6,122 nucleotides of DNA. Origin: Oscillospiraceae bacterium. GTDB taxonomy: Bacteria; Bacillota; Clostridia; Oscillospirales; Oscillospiraceae. The notes below the pieces were generated by a model. It saw only the letters and a list, made by a program, of their open reading frames with translations, searched no databases and had not been told where the DNA came from. The translations under genes were made by a program, and so were the position numbers. This document shows positions 6,113 through 6,122 of the stretch, piece by piece. Location of the stretch: contig JAISFB010000097.1 of the NCBI GenBank assembly GCA_031263805.1, positions 1 to 6,122 of the forward strand, written 5' to 3'. Within the stretch, counting starts at the first letter, position 1. Each line of letters starts with the position of its first letter.

Positions 6113-6122
6113 CTCAGTCACA

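Noticed and set aside
5858..6121. 87-residue open frame starting at a GTG near the window edge on the minus strand
   Set aside because: It is an out-of-frame shadow of the lyase N-terminus. The AAAGGAG site serves the ATG at 6099 instead.

Overview
The window is GC-rich DNA from a bacterium. The strong Shine-Dalgarno sites (AAAGGAG, GGAGGA, GGGAGGAGG), two lipoproteins with Gram-positive-style lipid anchors, and the protein families suggest a GC-rich member of the Clostridia, for example the Oscillospirales or a neighbouring order. This is inferred from style; there is no rRNA or other phylogenetic marker to settle it. The window is almost fully coding and holds five genes in two convergent groups.

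Plus strand, 1-2412: the body of a large secreted lipoprotein whose first codons lie before the window. After the lipidated cysteine comes a region that reads like a beta-propeller (about residues 40-345), followed by a family 1 (sugar-type) extracellular solute-binding domain (about 355-700) and a helical tail. No permease or ATPase for it follows on its strand; the upstream side cannot be seen.

Minus strand, 6099 down to 2426: a four-gene operon read in the order MalY/PatB-type PLP-dependent C-S lyase, amino-acid-binding lipoprotein, amino-acid ABC permease, amino-acid ABC ATPase. The last three are tightly packed: a 16-nt gap, then a 35-nt overlap. Together they form a complete polar amino acid importer. 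The binding protein most resembles the cystine-binding TcyJ/TcyK/TcyA type, and the first gene is a family that cleaves carbon-sulfur bonds in cystathionine, cystine and related compounds. I read the cluster as import of a sulfur-containing amino acid coupled to its cleavage to a thiol or sulfide, ammonia and a keto acid. The substrate is an inference.

The only real intercistronic gap in the operon (4846-4953) holds a short hexamer-periodic stretch, two back-to-back small hairpins, an AT-rich tract and a strong ribosome binding site. The two groups converge with only 13 bp between their stop codons and no visible terminator. The operon promoter and any leader lie beyond 6122. There are no tRNA or rRNA genes, CRISPR arrays, insertion sequences or phage genes. 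I found no clearly new system; the most notable points are the propeller-SBP fusion, the lyase plus importer pairing, and strong hairpins coded just after the lipid-anchor cysteine in both lipoprotein genes.
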